A stretch of 64,000 nt of DNA, from IMG/VR virus record IMGVR_UViG_3300029922_000001, positions 62,001 to 126,000 of that record; one strand, given 5' to 3'. Of this stretch, positions 17,498 through 25,770 are shown piece after piece (position 1 is the stretch's first letter; each line of letters starts with the position of its first letter). The notes under the pieces were generated by a model. It was given only the letters and a program-made list of their open reading frames with translations. It had not been told where the DNA came from and did not search any database. Both the position numbers and the translations under genes were made by a program. Origin of the DNA: a virus.

Positions 17498-18124
17498 ATG
17501 CAATTAGGTCATTATTTCAAAGAAAATTATTACTTTATTGAATATAATGCCTTGCCAGAAAACTTATTACTACAAAAAAATAAGTTTCACACTAATTTAC
17601 TTCAAGCTGTTGACTGCATAGAGTCTAACAATAAATATTATGTTGTGTATCCTTTTATTCAAAACAAATACGATTTGATGAAATTGGAATATAATGATAA
17701 ATACACAAAAATAAAACAAATTGTTGATGTTATTAGAGTATTGCACGATGAAAATTTAATTCATGGAGATATACAGCGTAGAAACATCTTAATTGATGAA
17801 GATATACATTTGATTGATCTAGAAACACTGTCCATTAATGACACAATTAGTACTCAGTTTTTAAAAGTACCAGAATTGGTTTATGGTGGGAATTTAAATA
17901 AGCAAACTGACATTTACATGCTCTGTTTATTAATTTACGAAGTTTTAAACGAAAGTGTTATACCAATATTAAAAACCCCATTAGCTTCTATATGCTATTA
18001 CAACACGCTCCAACCTGTCCGCAACAGGTTAAATAAAACACTTTTCGATGTTATCCAAACAGGTTTATCTCCAAACCCCTTAGAACGTAAAGTGGATGTT
18101 CAAGAAATTTATAATTCTTTTTAG
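17498..18124 (+). CDS. Reduced protein kinase-like protein, 208 aa
   Basis: It resembles Ser/Thr-type protein kinases in the C-lobe. The catalytic loop is HGDIQRRN (H89, D91, N96), matching HxDxxxxN. The DFG position reads LIDLE (D107). A PEL segment stands for APE, followed by TDIYMLCLLIYEVL, the F-helix TDxxxxG-like region, and an Arg late in the domain. The N-lobe is short and no Gly-rich loop is obvious, so ATP binding by the usual route is uncertain. It lies between portal and protease genes. ATG 17498 follows the hairpin. A GTG at 17408 would give a 238-aa form overlapping the portal. Substrates are unknown. The gene ends in TAG. Confidence 0.75.
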   Translation: MQLGHYFKENYYFIEYNALPENLLLQKNKFHTNLLQAVDCIESNNKYYVVYPFIQNKYDLMKLEYNDKYTKIKQIVDVIRVLHDENLIHGDIQRRNILIDEDIHLIDLETLSINDTISTQFLKVPELVYGGNLNKQTDIYMLCLLIYEVLNESVIPILKTPLASICYYNTLQPVRNRLNKTLFDVIQTGLSPNPLERKVDVQEIYNSF

Positions 18125-18176
18125 ATTTTTTGAAAAAATAAAGGTTTTGCCTATGAATTTTAGAAAGGTGAAATAT

Positions 18177-18215
18177 ATGTGGTTTTTCAAAAAATCATTT
18201 CTGAGCATCGTTTAA
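18177..18215 (+). CDS. Possible 12-residue leader peptide upstream of the protease start
   Basis: AAAGGTG precedes ATG 18177 by about 6 nt. This ATG opens a short frame, MWFFKKSFLSIV, that stops at 18213-18215. Its stop overlaps AAGGGAG (18214-18220), which lies before the protease ATG at 18233. It would fit translational coupling, or the SD may instead serve the GTG at 18179. Confidence 0.3.
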   Translation: MWFFKKSFLSIV

Positions 18216-21200
18216 GGGAGCCAAAAGAAAACATGATACGCAAAGGAATATCAGGCGGTGTAATAGGTTTAAACAATTTAATTTGTTTGAACAAAAAAGA
18301 AGCAAACGCAATTAAGGCTAGAATCTTAACGGCATCTAGTTTGCGTGAAAGTGCCCGTATCGGTTTGCAACGTTTGTATGCAGACCCCGAAGATGCACTA
18401 AAGAAATATAAAGGAACCGAATTTGACATCGCCAACGAAATGCTTGAACGTCGTGGCATGAAATTACTATGGGTTAGATGTAGAGCTATTGACGCTAACG
18501 TAGTAAATGCTAATGGTGATTACTTCTCTACTAAAGAGTTATTGAAAGAAACCATACACAATGGCAAAAAAGTTCCAGCCTATAAAACATTTGAAGGCGT
18601 ACCAATTTATACCAATCATGAAAATGATGACATTGAAAAAGCAAAAGGTACTGTAGTTTATGCAGAGTGGGACGAAAAGGAAGAAGCGGTTTATTGTGTA
18701 TTTTACATAGACGAAGAAGCTTATCCCGAAATTGCTCATGCTATTCGTGGTGGAATTATGCACGACGTTAGTATGGGTTGTTTTATTCCAGGTACTAGAG
18801 TATTAACTAATTCAGGATATAAGAATATTGAAAATGTAAATATAAACGATTTACTTTTAGATAAAGATGGTAATTTTACCACTATAGTTAATAGACAAAT
18901 TAAAATTAAAAACGAAGATATTTTTGACATTAAATTTAATGGCGGCTTAACCATTAGTGCAACAAAAGAACATCCTCATTTTGTATTTAAAAAAGATGTA
19001 TGGAAATCTAGAAAAACTAGAAATAAACCAGGCAAAGGAAAAGAACGATGGTCTTATAAAGATATTGGAGAGCCAATTGAAATTACTTCTGAAAACTTAG
19101 AAGTTGGTGACGTGCTAGTAACACCTATTAATCAGGTTGAATTAAATCCTGATAATATAACTCCTGATTTCGCTAGATTATTAGGTTATTTTTTGGCTGA
19201 AGGAAATTTTCTTAAATACAATGATTCTATTAAAGAATTAGAGCTTACTTTTGGTCTTCACGAAAAATATACATTAGTTCAAGAATTTATTACACTTTTT
19301 TCAAAAGAATTTCCAAATTCTACAATTAGAGTATATGATCGTATACCTAACAATAATTGTGTTATTAGAGTATATGACACTGAAATAGCTAATTTATTTT
19401 ACAAATATTGCGGAGAATATTCTGATAGTAAAAAACTAGATTCATCATTAATGTTCCTTCCTAAAAATATTCAATTAGAATTAATCAAAGGGTATTTTAA
19501 TGGTGACGGTTGTATTCATCGTGCTAAAGATCGTGTTATTGGATTAAGCGCATCTTCTTGTTCTTTGGATTTAGTAGAACAAATCTCAATGATATTATTT
19601 AGAAATGGAATTTATCACAAGAAAAATGGAAGAATTAATGGGAAATATATTGAATATACCAAATCTAAAGAAGCATGGAAGCAGAAAGGTGATTTTAGGA
19701 AAACATATTATGAAATTTCTATTCCTCAAGCTTATTGTCCTCAATTGTTAAATGAAACTAGATTTGATTTTCAACCCAACTTACGACAAGATAATTTTCA
19801 TTATGGTAATTGGATAATTCATCCAATTAAAAACATAATCAAAAGACACTATGAAGGATTAGTATATAATTTTGAAACAGAAAGCCATACATATATGGTT
19901 GAGAATTTTGCTACTCATAATTGCGCGGTTCAATCTGGTAATTGTTCAATTTGTGGCAAAGAAGCAGTTAAGGAAGATGATTACTGTAGTCACATGAAGA
20001 ATTACAAGGGTAAGAAATTCCCTGGAACTGGCGAAATTGCTTACGAAAAGAATAAAGATATTAAGTTTATTGAAATCTCTATTGTTGCAGATGGTGCTTT
20101 TGATTCTTGTATGATTAAAGAAATTTACGAACAAGAAGAAATTGAAAATGCTGCTTCACAATTAAGACATAAGACTGCAAGTGTACAAGCAAACATTCTA
20201 TTAGCTGAAAACAATCTTCCAGAAGACATGCTTGAAAGAAGAAAGAGTGAAGAATTCTTACGTGCTATCAATAATTGTAATATTGAAATCTTTAGATTCG
20301 CTGAAAAATTAGGACACACAACTAGAATAGCTCAAGAAGCTGGAACATTAGTTGGTGGACAAATGGGTGGTGGACAAATAGGACAAAACGCTACAGTTAA
20401 TACACTAATGCAATTACTAGGTATTGATCCTACTACTGGATTAAATATCTTAGACATGTTGAACTTAGCTCTTAACTTCTTAGAAGTTGCAGTTATGGAA
20501 TTACTTTCTAAGAGTAGTTCAGTTAAGCTTGAGTACGTTAACAAGGTGACTAAAGCTATGACAGATTTACAAGATGTTATGGAAGACGTTATTAATGACG
20601 GTGTTGATGTTGCACAACAACCACAAGGTGTTCAATTACAAGGTGGTCCAGTTTCACAACAGCAACCAGTACCAGGACAGCAACCACAAGGACAACAACA
20701 ACAAACTCAAGTACCAGGTCAAGGACAACCAGGACAGGTACAACAGCAAGCAAATGTTATGCCAATGGCTTATCAACCAGCAGTTGGTCAGGTAACAGGT
20801 CCTATGTTTGGCGCTTTACCTGGTGTTACAGCTACATCAAGTAATAGAAAATTAGTATGGGCATCACATGATGACGATGATGTTCGTGAGGTTTTTGCCT
20901 CTAGCAATAGAGGTACCAGTGTAAAGAAAGTTAAATCTTTCGATGAAGCTTTAACTCACATTGGAGAAGTAGTTATCAAACTAGCAAGTGCAGTTGGTGT
21001 TGCTGACGATTCATCACTAAAAGCACTCAATTTTAAAATTAAAAAGAATCAAGAACAAAGCAAATCGACTCAACCCGGAGGAAACAATATGGAAAACAAC
21101 ATCTTCAACGAAATGGCGCAAAGACATCGTTTGCGCAACGCATCCAAACTCTCTATTGATGCAGTGTTTACAGACCACTCAAATAGATATAGTGTAGCCA

Positions 21201-23788
21201 TCTCAACAGATGGAACTGTCAAAGCGTCTGTAGACAACAAGCGTGTTGCTTGGGATTGTAGATTGAACGATACTCAAATCGAACGTCTTCAAAACAATGA
21301 CATTGCTCCTGTAGGTAACGAAATTCTAGATACATTTGTTGGTTTTGTTAAAACCGCAGAAACAGAAGGACGTAAAATTCTTGCATACGAAAAGCCAAAA
21401 ACTGTTACTAACATTTTCGAAGTTAGCTTAGAAGGTGAAAGAACTGGTACTGATGATGATGTTAGAGAAAACACTATCAAACCATTAAGAACCGGTGTTG
21501 AAGACGAAACTCAAGAAGTTAAACTTGAAAAGTATCGTACAGGCGTTAAAGAAGATGTTAGAGAAAATCTACTAGCAGATGAAGCTGGTTTATATGCACG
21601 TCGTAACGAAGAACGTGATATTGCAGAAGTTCTTTTGGAAGATGCTCGTGTTGGAGTTAATGAAGAAGTATTAGAAAATAAGCTTAATCATCACCGTGCC
21701 CAAGAAAGCAGTGTTGAAACACATGAAGCTGTTGCTAAAGTTCTAAGTGGTTTTGGTAATGCTGTACTAGCATCTAAGAATACTCCAGATGAAGTAGTTA
21801 CTGCCGCTATTGAATTAGCTAAGAAAGACAACTTCAATGAATTATTGGTAGTTGCTGCTGCTGGAACACAAACTAGAACAAAAGTTGCTTCTAGATATGC
21901 TTTCCACAACAAACCACTTCCTACACTATCTGCTTCTGCCGCTGTTCTTAATGAATTAGGTAAGGTAATCGTTAGTGGAGTTTCTGCTGTTGATGTTGCT
22001 CAAATTGTTAGAGAAGCAAGTGCAAATAAAGATCATGCTGTTAAAGCAGCATATATTGATGCTAAAGGTAAAATGGGAGAAGACTTCTCATTCGACGCTT
22101 ATTATTCTCAAAGAGAAGCAAGTAAAACAGACGCTATTCGTGTCGCGTTAGCTAGTTTATCAGGCGATGCAAATGATAACATTTCAGGTGTTGAACAAGT
22201 TAAAACAGCTTTGGCTGCTATGGCAAAAACAACTGTTGCTATCAAAGTTACACCAAAGGAAATTCTTACAGTATTAGCTAGTGTTGATGCTAAGCAATTA
22301 TCCAAGGACTTAACAGTTGCAAGAGATGCTAAAGAAGTTAAAGCAAGAAATGATTTACGTGAAAGAGTTGCCTTCTTTGAAGGTGCAAACATCCGTATCG
22401 CTAGTGAAGTAGACATCTACAATACTATCGTAGGTTACTTAGCTGACTATGCCAACAAAGATAAGTTCAATACATCTTCTATCGTAGAAGCTATTGGTAG
22501 AGTTGTAGACAAACCTCGTTATGCTGAGAAATATGTTTCTCGTTTAGCTTTCTCAAGTATTAGAGAAGCTGAAGCTACTATTACAGAAGACACAAACATC
22601 ACTCGTCGTCTTCAATGTACATTGGGTGAATTAGGATTAGACGCTAAAGATGAAAACTTTGACGACATGTTAAAGCAAAAAGTTGCTGAACTATTCGTTC
22701 AAAGAGGATATCCTATTGATCCAAACAACTTTAATCTAACTGATGTTATGATTACTGCTGAAGGTGCATGTACAGCAACTATTAGTACACGTTCAACAAA
22801 GACATTCAAAGTTGATCCTAGTGAATCTGGTGAAGATGAAAATGTAATCTCAGTAGATGGCGCTCCTACTCCTTTTGAACCAGAAGCACAACCTACAGAG
22901 GGTGAAGGCGTTCCTCTTGTTCCTACAGATATGTCTCTACCTCCGACAGATCCAAACGAACAACCAACTATCATGACTGCTGGTGCAATTGCTCTTAGAA
23001 AAGCTAAGAGAGAAAATCTATTAAGATTAGCTCAAATGCCAGGTGGCGGTGGTGGTGGAATGCCAGGTGCTGGCGGTGGAATGCCAGGTGGTGCTGGTGC
23101 TGCTGGTGCTGCTGGCGCACCTGATTTATCTGGTGCTGGTGACGGTCCTGGTGTTGGTGCATTAACCAATCCTCCTGATGGTGGATTAGATGATATGGGT
23201 GGAAGTGATCAAGCTACTGAAAACAAGGATTCTATGCCTACTCCTGGTAAGCAACTTCCTTGGGGTTCAATCTGTCCTGCCTGTGGTTCTGCTAGTGTTT
23301 CATTAGTAGACGGTAAAGGTAGCTGTGCTGATTGTAAAGCTGAAATCACATATGAATTCAAAGCAACAGTTATTCCTGGTAGCAAGAAGAATGAAGAAGC
23401 TCCTACAGATGAAATGTCTATGGACATTCCAGGCTTAGGAACCTTGCCAGGTGCTGAAGCTGGTGCAAATGGTGCAACCCCTCCTGCTGGTGGCGCACCA
23501 GGAATGGGCGGTGCTGCTCCTGCTGGTGGACAAGCTCTACTACAAGCACAAGCTTCTTGGTTAGCTGATAGTCGTACTTTTGTTAGAACAGCACAAGCTG
23601 ACTTTAACAAAGCTACAGAACAAGTTCTACCTCCTGGTTTCATCTGTCCTGGTTGTGCAAACAGAGAAGTTAATAAACTTGGATCTCAAACATTCTGTTA
23701 CGCTTGTAAGACAATAAGTAAGAGTCAAATTATAGCTTCCAGAATCCCTGGAAAGGTTATAGCTAGAGTCACTTGGGTTCTTAAATAA
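18179..23788 (+). CDS. Prohead protease precursor with intein and long C-terminal extension, 1869 aa
   Basis: This is a maturation protease of the HK97/U35-like type that cleaves scaffold and capsid N-termini in the prohead. The putative catalytic His is H147 (in YTNHEND) and Ser is S198 (in HDVSMG). An intein occupies residues 201-581, three residues after that Ser. After excision, MG joins CAVQSG, then CSICGKEAVKEDDYCSHM (possible zinc site) and FIEISIVADGAFDS, matching the family's EiSlV motif. The remainder, residues about 640-1869, has a Gln/Pro linker, RTGV-type repeats, a Gly-rich linker, and two Cys-x2-Cys zinc ribbons near 1699-1720 and 1823-1845. The start is GTG 18179; ATG 18233 is a plausible alternative behind AAGGGAG. 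A strong in-frame internal start lies at 21089. Confidence 0.88.
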   Translation: MVFQKIISEHRLREPKENMIRKGISGGVIGLNNLICLNKKEANAIKARILTASSLRESARIGLQRLYADPEDALKKYKGTEFDIANEMLERRGMKLLWVRCRAIDANVVNANGDYFSTKELLKETIHNGKKVPAYKTFEGVPIYTNHENDDIEKAKGTVVYAEWDEKEEAVYCVFYIDEEAYPEIAHAIRGGIMHDVSMGCFIPGTRVLTNSGYKNIENVNINDLLLDKDGNFTTIVNRQIKIKNEDIFDIKFNGGLTISATKEHPHFVFKKDVWKSRKTRNKPGKGKERWSYKDIGEPIEITSENLEVGDVLVTPINQVELNPDNITPDFARLLGYFLAEGNFLKYNDSIKELELTFGLHEKYTLVQEFITLFSKEFPNSTIRVYDRIPNNNCVIRVYDTEIANLFYKYCGEYSDSKKLDSSLMFLPKNIQLELIKGYFNGDGCIHRAKDRVIGLSASSCSLDLVEQISMILFRNGIYHKKNGRINGKYIEYTKSKEAWKQKGDFRKTYYEISIPQAYCPQLLNETRFDFQPNLRQDNFHYGNWIIHPIKNIIKRHYEGLVYNFETESHTYMVENFATHNCAVQSGNCSICGKEAVKEDDYCSHMKNYKGKKFPGTGEIAYEKNKDIKFIEISIVADGAFDSCMIKEIYEQEEIENAASQLRHKTASVQANILLAENNLPEDMLERRKSEEFLRAINNCNIEIFRFAEKLGHTTRIAQEAGTLVGGQMGGGQIGQNATVNTLMQLLGIDPTTGLNILDMLNLALNFLEVAVMELLSKSSSVKLEYVNKVTKAMTDLQDVMEDVINDGVDVAQQPQGVQLQGGPVSQQQPVPGQQPQGQQQQTQVPGQGQPGQVQQQANVMPMAYQPAVGQVTGPMFGALPGVTATSSNRKLVWASHDDDDVREVFASSNRGTSVKKVKSFDEALTHIGEVVIKLASAVGVADDSSLKALNFKIKKNQEQSKSTQPGGNNMENNIFNEMAQRHRLRNASKLSIDAVFTDHSNRYSVAISTDGTVKASVDNKRVAWDCRLNDTQIERLQNNDIAPVGNEILDTFVGFVKTAETEGRKILAYEKPKTVTNIFEVSLEGERTGTDDDVRENTIKPLRTGVEDETQEVKLEKYRTGVKEDVRENLLADEAGLYARRNEERDIAEVLLEDARVGVNEEVLENKLNHHRAQESSVETHEAVAKVLSGFGNAVLASKNTPDEVVTAAIELAKKDNFNELLVVAAAGTQTRTKVASRYAFHNKPLPTLSASAAVLNELGKVIVSGVSAVDVAQIVREASANKDHAVKAAYIDAKGKMGEDFSFDAYYSQREASKTDAIRVALASLSGDANDNISGVEQVKTALAAMAKTTVAIKVTPKEILTVLASVDAKQLSKDLTVARDAKEVKARNDLRERVAFFEGANIRIASEVDIYNTIVGYLADYANKDKFNTSSIVEAIGRVVDKPRYAEKYVSRLAFSSIREAEATITEDTNITRRLQCTLGELGLDAKDENFDDMLKQKVAELFVQRGYPIDPNNFNLTDVMITAEGACTATISTRSTKTFKVDPSESGEDENVISVDGAPTPFEPEAQPTEGEGVPLVPTDMSLPPTDPNEQPTIMTAGAIALRKAKRENLLRLAQMPGGGGGGMPGAGGGMPGGAGAAGAAGAPDLSGAGDGPGVGALTNPPDGGLDDMGGSDQATENKDSMPTPGKQLPWGSICPACGSASVSLVDGKGSCADCKAEITYEFKATVIPGSKKNEEAPTDEMSMDIPGLGTLPGAEAGANGATPPAGGAPGMGGAAPAGGQALLQAQASWLADSRTFVRTAQADFNKATEQVLPPGFICPGCANREVNKLGSQTFCYACKTISKSQIIASRIPGKVIARVTWVLK
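18779..19921 (+). mobile_element. Intein with LAGLIDADG homing endonuclease, 381 aa
   Basis: This is an in-frame protein-splicing element. It begins with Cys (CFIPGTRVLTNSGYKNIENV; block A) and has block B-like TKEHPH. It ends VYNFETESHTYMVENFATHN just before Cys+1 (block F/G). Two LAGLIDADG motifs are present: LLGYFLAEGNF and ELIKGYFNGDG. All expected splice residues are there (Cys1, penultimate His, terminal Asn, Cys+1), so splicing looks functional. It sits within the conserved VSMG-C active-site motif of the prohead protease. The endonuclease would favour copying into intein-free alleles at that site. Confidence 0.95.
21077..21091 (+). promoter_or_regulatory. Internal Shine-Dalgarno GGAGG and in-frame ATG
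   Basis: GGAGG at 21077-21081, then 7 nt, then ATG at 21089, in the same frame as the protease (codon 971). The spacing and sequence are as good as any start in the window. Confidence 0.65.
21089..23788 (+). CDS. Nested in-frame product of the protease gene, scaffold-like, 899 aa
   Basis: Translation from ATG 21089 would give the C-terminal half alone. This half starts MENNIFNEMAQRHRLRNASK and is helix-rich, with Arg-Thr-Gly-Val/Glu-Asn repeats (about residues 110-200), a Gly-rich linker near 640, and two zinc ribbons at the end. A protease and a scaffold sharing one frame by an internal start is known from lambda C/Nu3. Here the role as scaffold is inferred from that arrangement and from position before the capsid gene. 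The product would not carry the protease or the intein. Expression has not been shown. Confidence 0.55.
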   Translation: MENNIFNEMAQRHRLRNASKLSIDAVFTDHSNRYSVAISTDGTVKASVDNKRVAWDCRLNDTQIERLQNNDIAPVGNEILDTFVGFVKTAETEGRKILAYEKPKTVTNIFEVSLEGERTGTDDDVRENTIKPLRTGVEDETQEVKLEKYRTGVKEDVRENLLADEAGLYARRNEERDIAEVLLEDARVGVNEEVLENKLNHHRAQESSVETHEAVAKVLSGFGNAVLASKNTPDEVVTAAIELAKKDNFNELLVVAAAGTQTRTKVASRYAFHNKPLPTLSASAAVLNELGKVIVSGVSAVDVAQIVREASANKDHAVKAAYIDAKGKMGEDFSFDAYYSQREASKTDAIRVALASLSGDANDNISGVEQVKTALAAMAKTTVAIKVTPKEILTVLASVDAKQLSKDLTVARDAKEVKARNDLRERVAFFEGANIRIASEVDIYNTIVGYLADYANKDKFNTSSIVEAIGRVVDKPRYAEKYVSRLAFSSIREAEATITEDTNITRRLQCTLGELGLDAKDENFDDMLKQKVAELFVQRGYPIDPNNFNLTDVMITAEGACTATISTRSTKTFKVDPSESGEDENVISVDGAPTPFEPEAQPTEGEGVPLVPTDMSLPPTDPNEQPTIMTAGAIALRKAKRENLLRLAQMPGGGGGGMPGAGGGMPGGAGAAGAAGAPDLSGAGDGPGVGALTNPPDGGLDDMGGSDQATENKDSMPTPGKQLPWGSICPACGSASVSLVDGKGSCADCKAEITYEFKATVIPGSKKNEEAPTDEMSMDIPGLGTLPGAEAGANGATPPAGGAPGMGGAAPAGGQALLQAQASWLADSRTFVRTAQADFNKATEQVLPPGFICPGCANREVNKLGSQTFCYACKTISKSQIIASRIPGKVIARVTWVLK

Positions 23789-23794
23789 GCCCTA

Positions 23795-23839
23795 AATGAT
23801 GCCCACTATTTCGATAGTGGGCATCATTGTTTTATTTTT
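23795..23839 (+). terminator. Rho-independent terminator after the protease gene
   Basis: The stem ATGATGCCCACTAT (23796-23809) pairs perfectly with 23814-23827 around a TTCG tetraloop and is followed by TGTTTTATTTTT. It is a textbook intrinsic terminator lying 8 nt after the stop codon. Confidence 0.93.
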
Positions 23840-23971
23840 CCCCAACAGTAAAAAAAACCGCGATATTTATTCCTTCGTTTTCAAATAAAAAGGATTTTTC
23901 CATTTTTTTTAGTATGAGTAATATGTAAGCACTCAATTGAGTGCAAGACAGATCGCAGGAGCGAGTCAAAT
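23840..23971 (+). promoter_or_regulatory. Regulatory spacer with palindrome before the acidic head gene
   Basis: After the terminator the spacer holds AAAAAGGATTTTT (23887-23899), shared with the leader of the 55872 gene, and a perfect 16-bp palindrome GCACTCAATTGAGTGC (23929-23944). Then come GCAGGAG and ATG 23972. A promoter is expected here because of the upstream terminator. The palindrome could be an operator or an mRNA hairpin. Confidence 0.55.
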
Positions 23972-25768
23972 ATGAAGAATAACAATGACAGAATAGCGAA
24001 AGCGATGAGGTTAGCCGAACTTGCCTTAGAAGATAAGCGTGATGTAAATCAATGCATTGATGAAATGCAAACATTCGCAGGTTTATCTCCTGAAGAAGCA
24101 AAGATCGTAACTTCTTCACTCAGAGCGGGACTTTACCCTCAAGAATTAAGAGCGGAAGGTTTCTCTGATGAAGAAATTCAACACCTTATCACTGCTAATG
24201 CTGACTTCGCAACAGACCCAACTCAAACGCCTCAACCATTCCAAAAGCCAGTTAAATCTGGAGTACCTGGAGTAGTTGAATACAAAGACGAAACTGATGA
24301 TACAGATGAAGATTCCGAACCAGCAATGCTAGGTGGAGAAGACGAAGATGAAGATGCAGTAGATGACACTGAAACAAACGAATTTCCAACAACAGACCCA
24401 AGCGAAGATACAGATGACGAATTTGATACAACCGGTAATGATGACACTGCTGAACTAACAGTAGAAGTGCCTAAAGAAAAATTACTTGCCCTTCAACAAG
24501 CTATTGCAGATGTTTTTGCCGAACAAGGTATGGATGACTTTGGTGATACCGAATCTCCATCTCCATTTGACGGTGACGACACTAGTGAATTTGCTAACGA
24601 AAGCGGTTCAGACGAACACTTGCATTCAGGTGACGACGATGAACTCGGTGACGATTATGACATAGAAATTATGGACGACGAACCAGTTCATGGCAAACCT
24701 GCATCACGTGGTTTCCCTAAAGAACCTGATTTCGGTAGTGAAGATGAAGTAGATGATGTTCGTGATTTTGACGATGATAAACATGTTTTATCAAAATTAG
24801 AGGTAGACAAAATGACTAAAGAAGTTTTAGCTAAAAGAAAAGCCGCTAGAGAGGCATTACTAGCACAAGCAAAGACAAAGAGCGTCAGAACAGCATCAGA
24901 TGGAGAGCAAGAAACAAAGGGCGTTGGCTTAGCTGCTGACCCTGCTTCTAATACATTTGATAAATCAAAGGCTGCTCAATTGCACACAGATGAATTTGAT
25001 TTTGAACGTGACAGCTTAGACAATAGTCAAGGCAGTGAACTCGTTAACGAAGCAAAGTGGAAACCTGCAAAACAAGAAATTCCTACTTTGAACAAGGGAC
25101 GTTTAGAACTCAACAAGGCATATACACCTTCTACTATGGAAGGTTCACCAGAAGATCGTTCTGATTACGTTATTGACTTTGATGTTTATGACATTCCAAG
25201 CCAAATGACTGATGCAGAACGTGGCAAATTACCCAAGATTCCTCAAACCGAAGGTGGCGCATTTGATTCTCATAGAGGTCAAGTATTAGCTACTGCTAAA
25301 GACGGTAAGAAAGAAAAGAAAGGCGACAAGGAAGCAGAAAATCTAAAGATTGAAGTTGAAGCGAAAGCTAAGAAAGCTTTAGATGAAGCATTTATTTCTG
25401 AAAGAGCAAGAATGAAGACTGCTTATTCATGTGCTTATAGATTAGTTGCAGCTAACCACATTAACGTGGATGAAGCTGATGGATTCGTAGACATGTGGCT
25501 AGACAATAACGCAACAGCTAAACAAATTAAGGTGCAAACCGGTGTTATGCTTCGTTCTTCTGGCGCTATCAACAATAACAGAATGGCATCATCTGATGCT
25601 CCTTCTACTAGAACAGCTTCAAAATCAACAGTACCAACCTTTGTGGGCTACGGTTCACTAAGCAATCCTGCTGTCGAAGATTTGAAACAGGCATTGAGCG
25701 GGGTTTGGTCCACTCCCAGCAAAGATGAATTTGAACAATGGACTAACAGAAATTTGGAGGATAAATAA
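23972..25768 (+). CDS. Acidic head-region protein, 598 aa
   Basis: No family was recognised. An N-terminal helical part (residues 1-75) is followed by a long Asp/Glu-rich region (about 85-290), then a helical, Lys/Glu-rich C-terminal half with a small folded part near 470-520. The architecture (folded ends, acidic disordered middle) and the place just before the decoration and capsid genes suit a scaffold or core component; that is inference. The SD AGGAG is well placed and ATG 23972 is the first in frame. The stop is 2 nt before the next start. The leader resembles that of the 28996 gene (both GCAGGAG after a hairpin). Confidence 0.78.
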   Translation: MKNNNDRIAKAMRLAELALEDKRDVNQCIDEMQTFAGLSPEEAKIVTSSLRAGLYPQELRAEGFSDEEIQHLITANADFATDPTQTPQPFQKPVKSGVPGVVEYKDETDDTDEDSEPAMLGGEDEDEDAVDDTETNEFPTTDPSEDTDDEFDTTGNDDTAELTVEVPKEKLLALQQAIADVFAEQGMDDFGDTESPSPFDGDDTSEFANESGSDEHLHSGDDDELGDDYDIEIMDDEPVHGKPASRGFPKEPDFGSEDEVDDVRDFDDDKHVLSKLEVDKMTKEVLAKRKAAREALLAQAKTKSVRTASDGEQETKGVGLAADPASNTFDKSKAAQLHTDEFDFERDSLDNSQGSELVNEAKWKPAKQEIPTLNKGRLELNKAYTPSTMEGSPEDRSDYVIDFDVYDIPSQMTDAERGKLPKIPQTEGGAFDSHRGQVLATAKDGKKEKKGDKEAENLKIEVEAKAKKALDEAFISERARMKTAYSCAYRLVAANHINVDEADGFVDMWLDNNATAKQIKVQTGVMLRSSGAINNNRMASSDAPSTRTASKSTVPTFVGYGSLSNPAVEDLKQALSGVWSTPSKDEFEQWTNRNLEDK

Positions 25769-25770
25769 TT

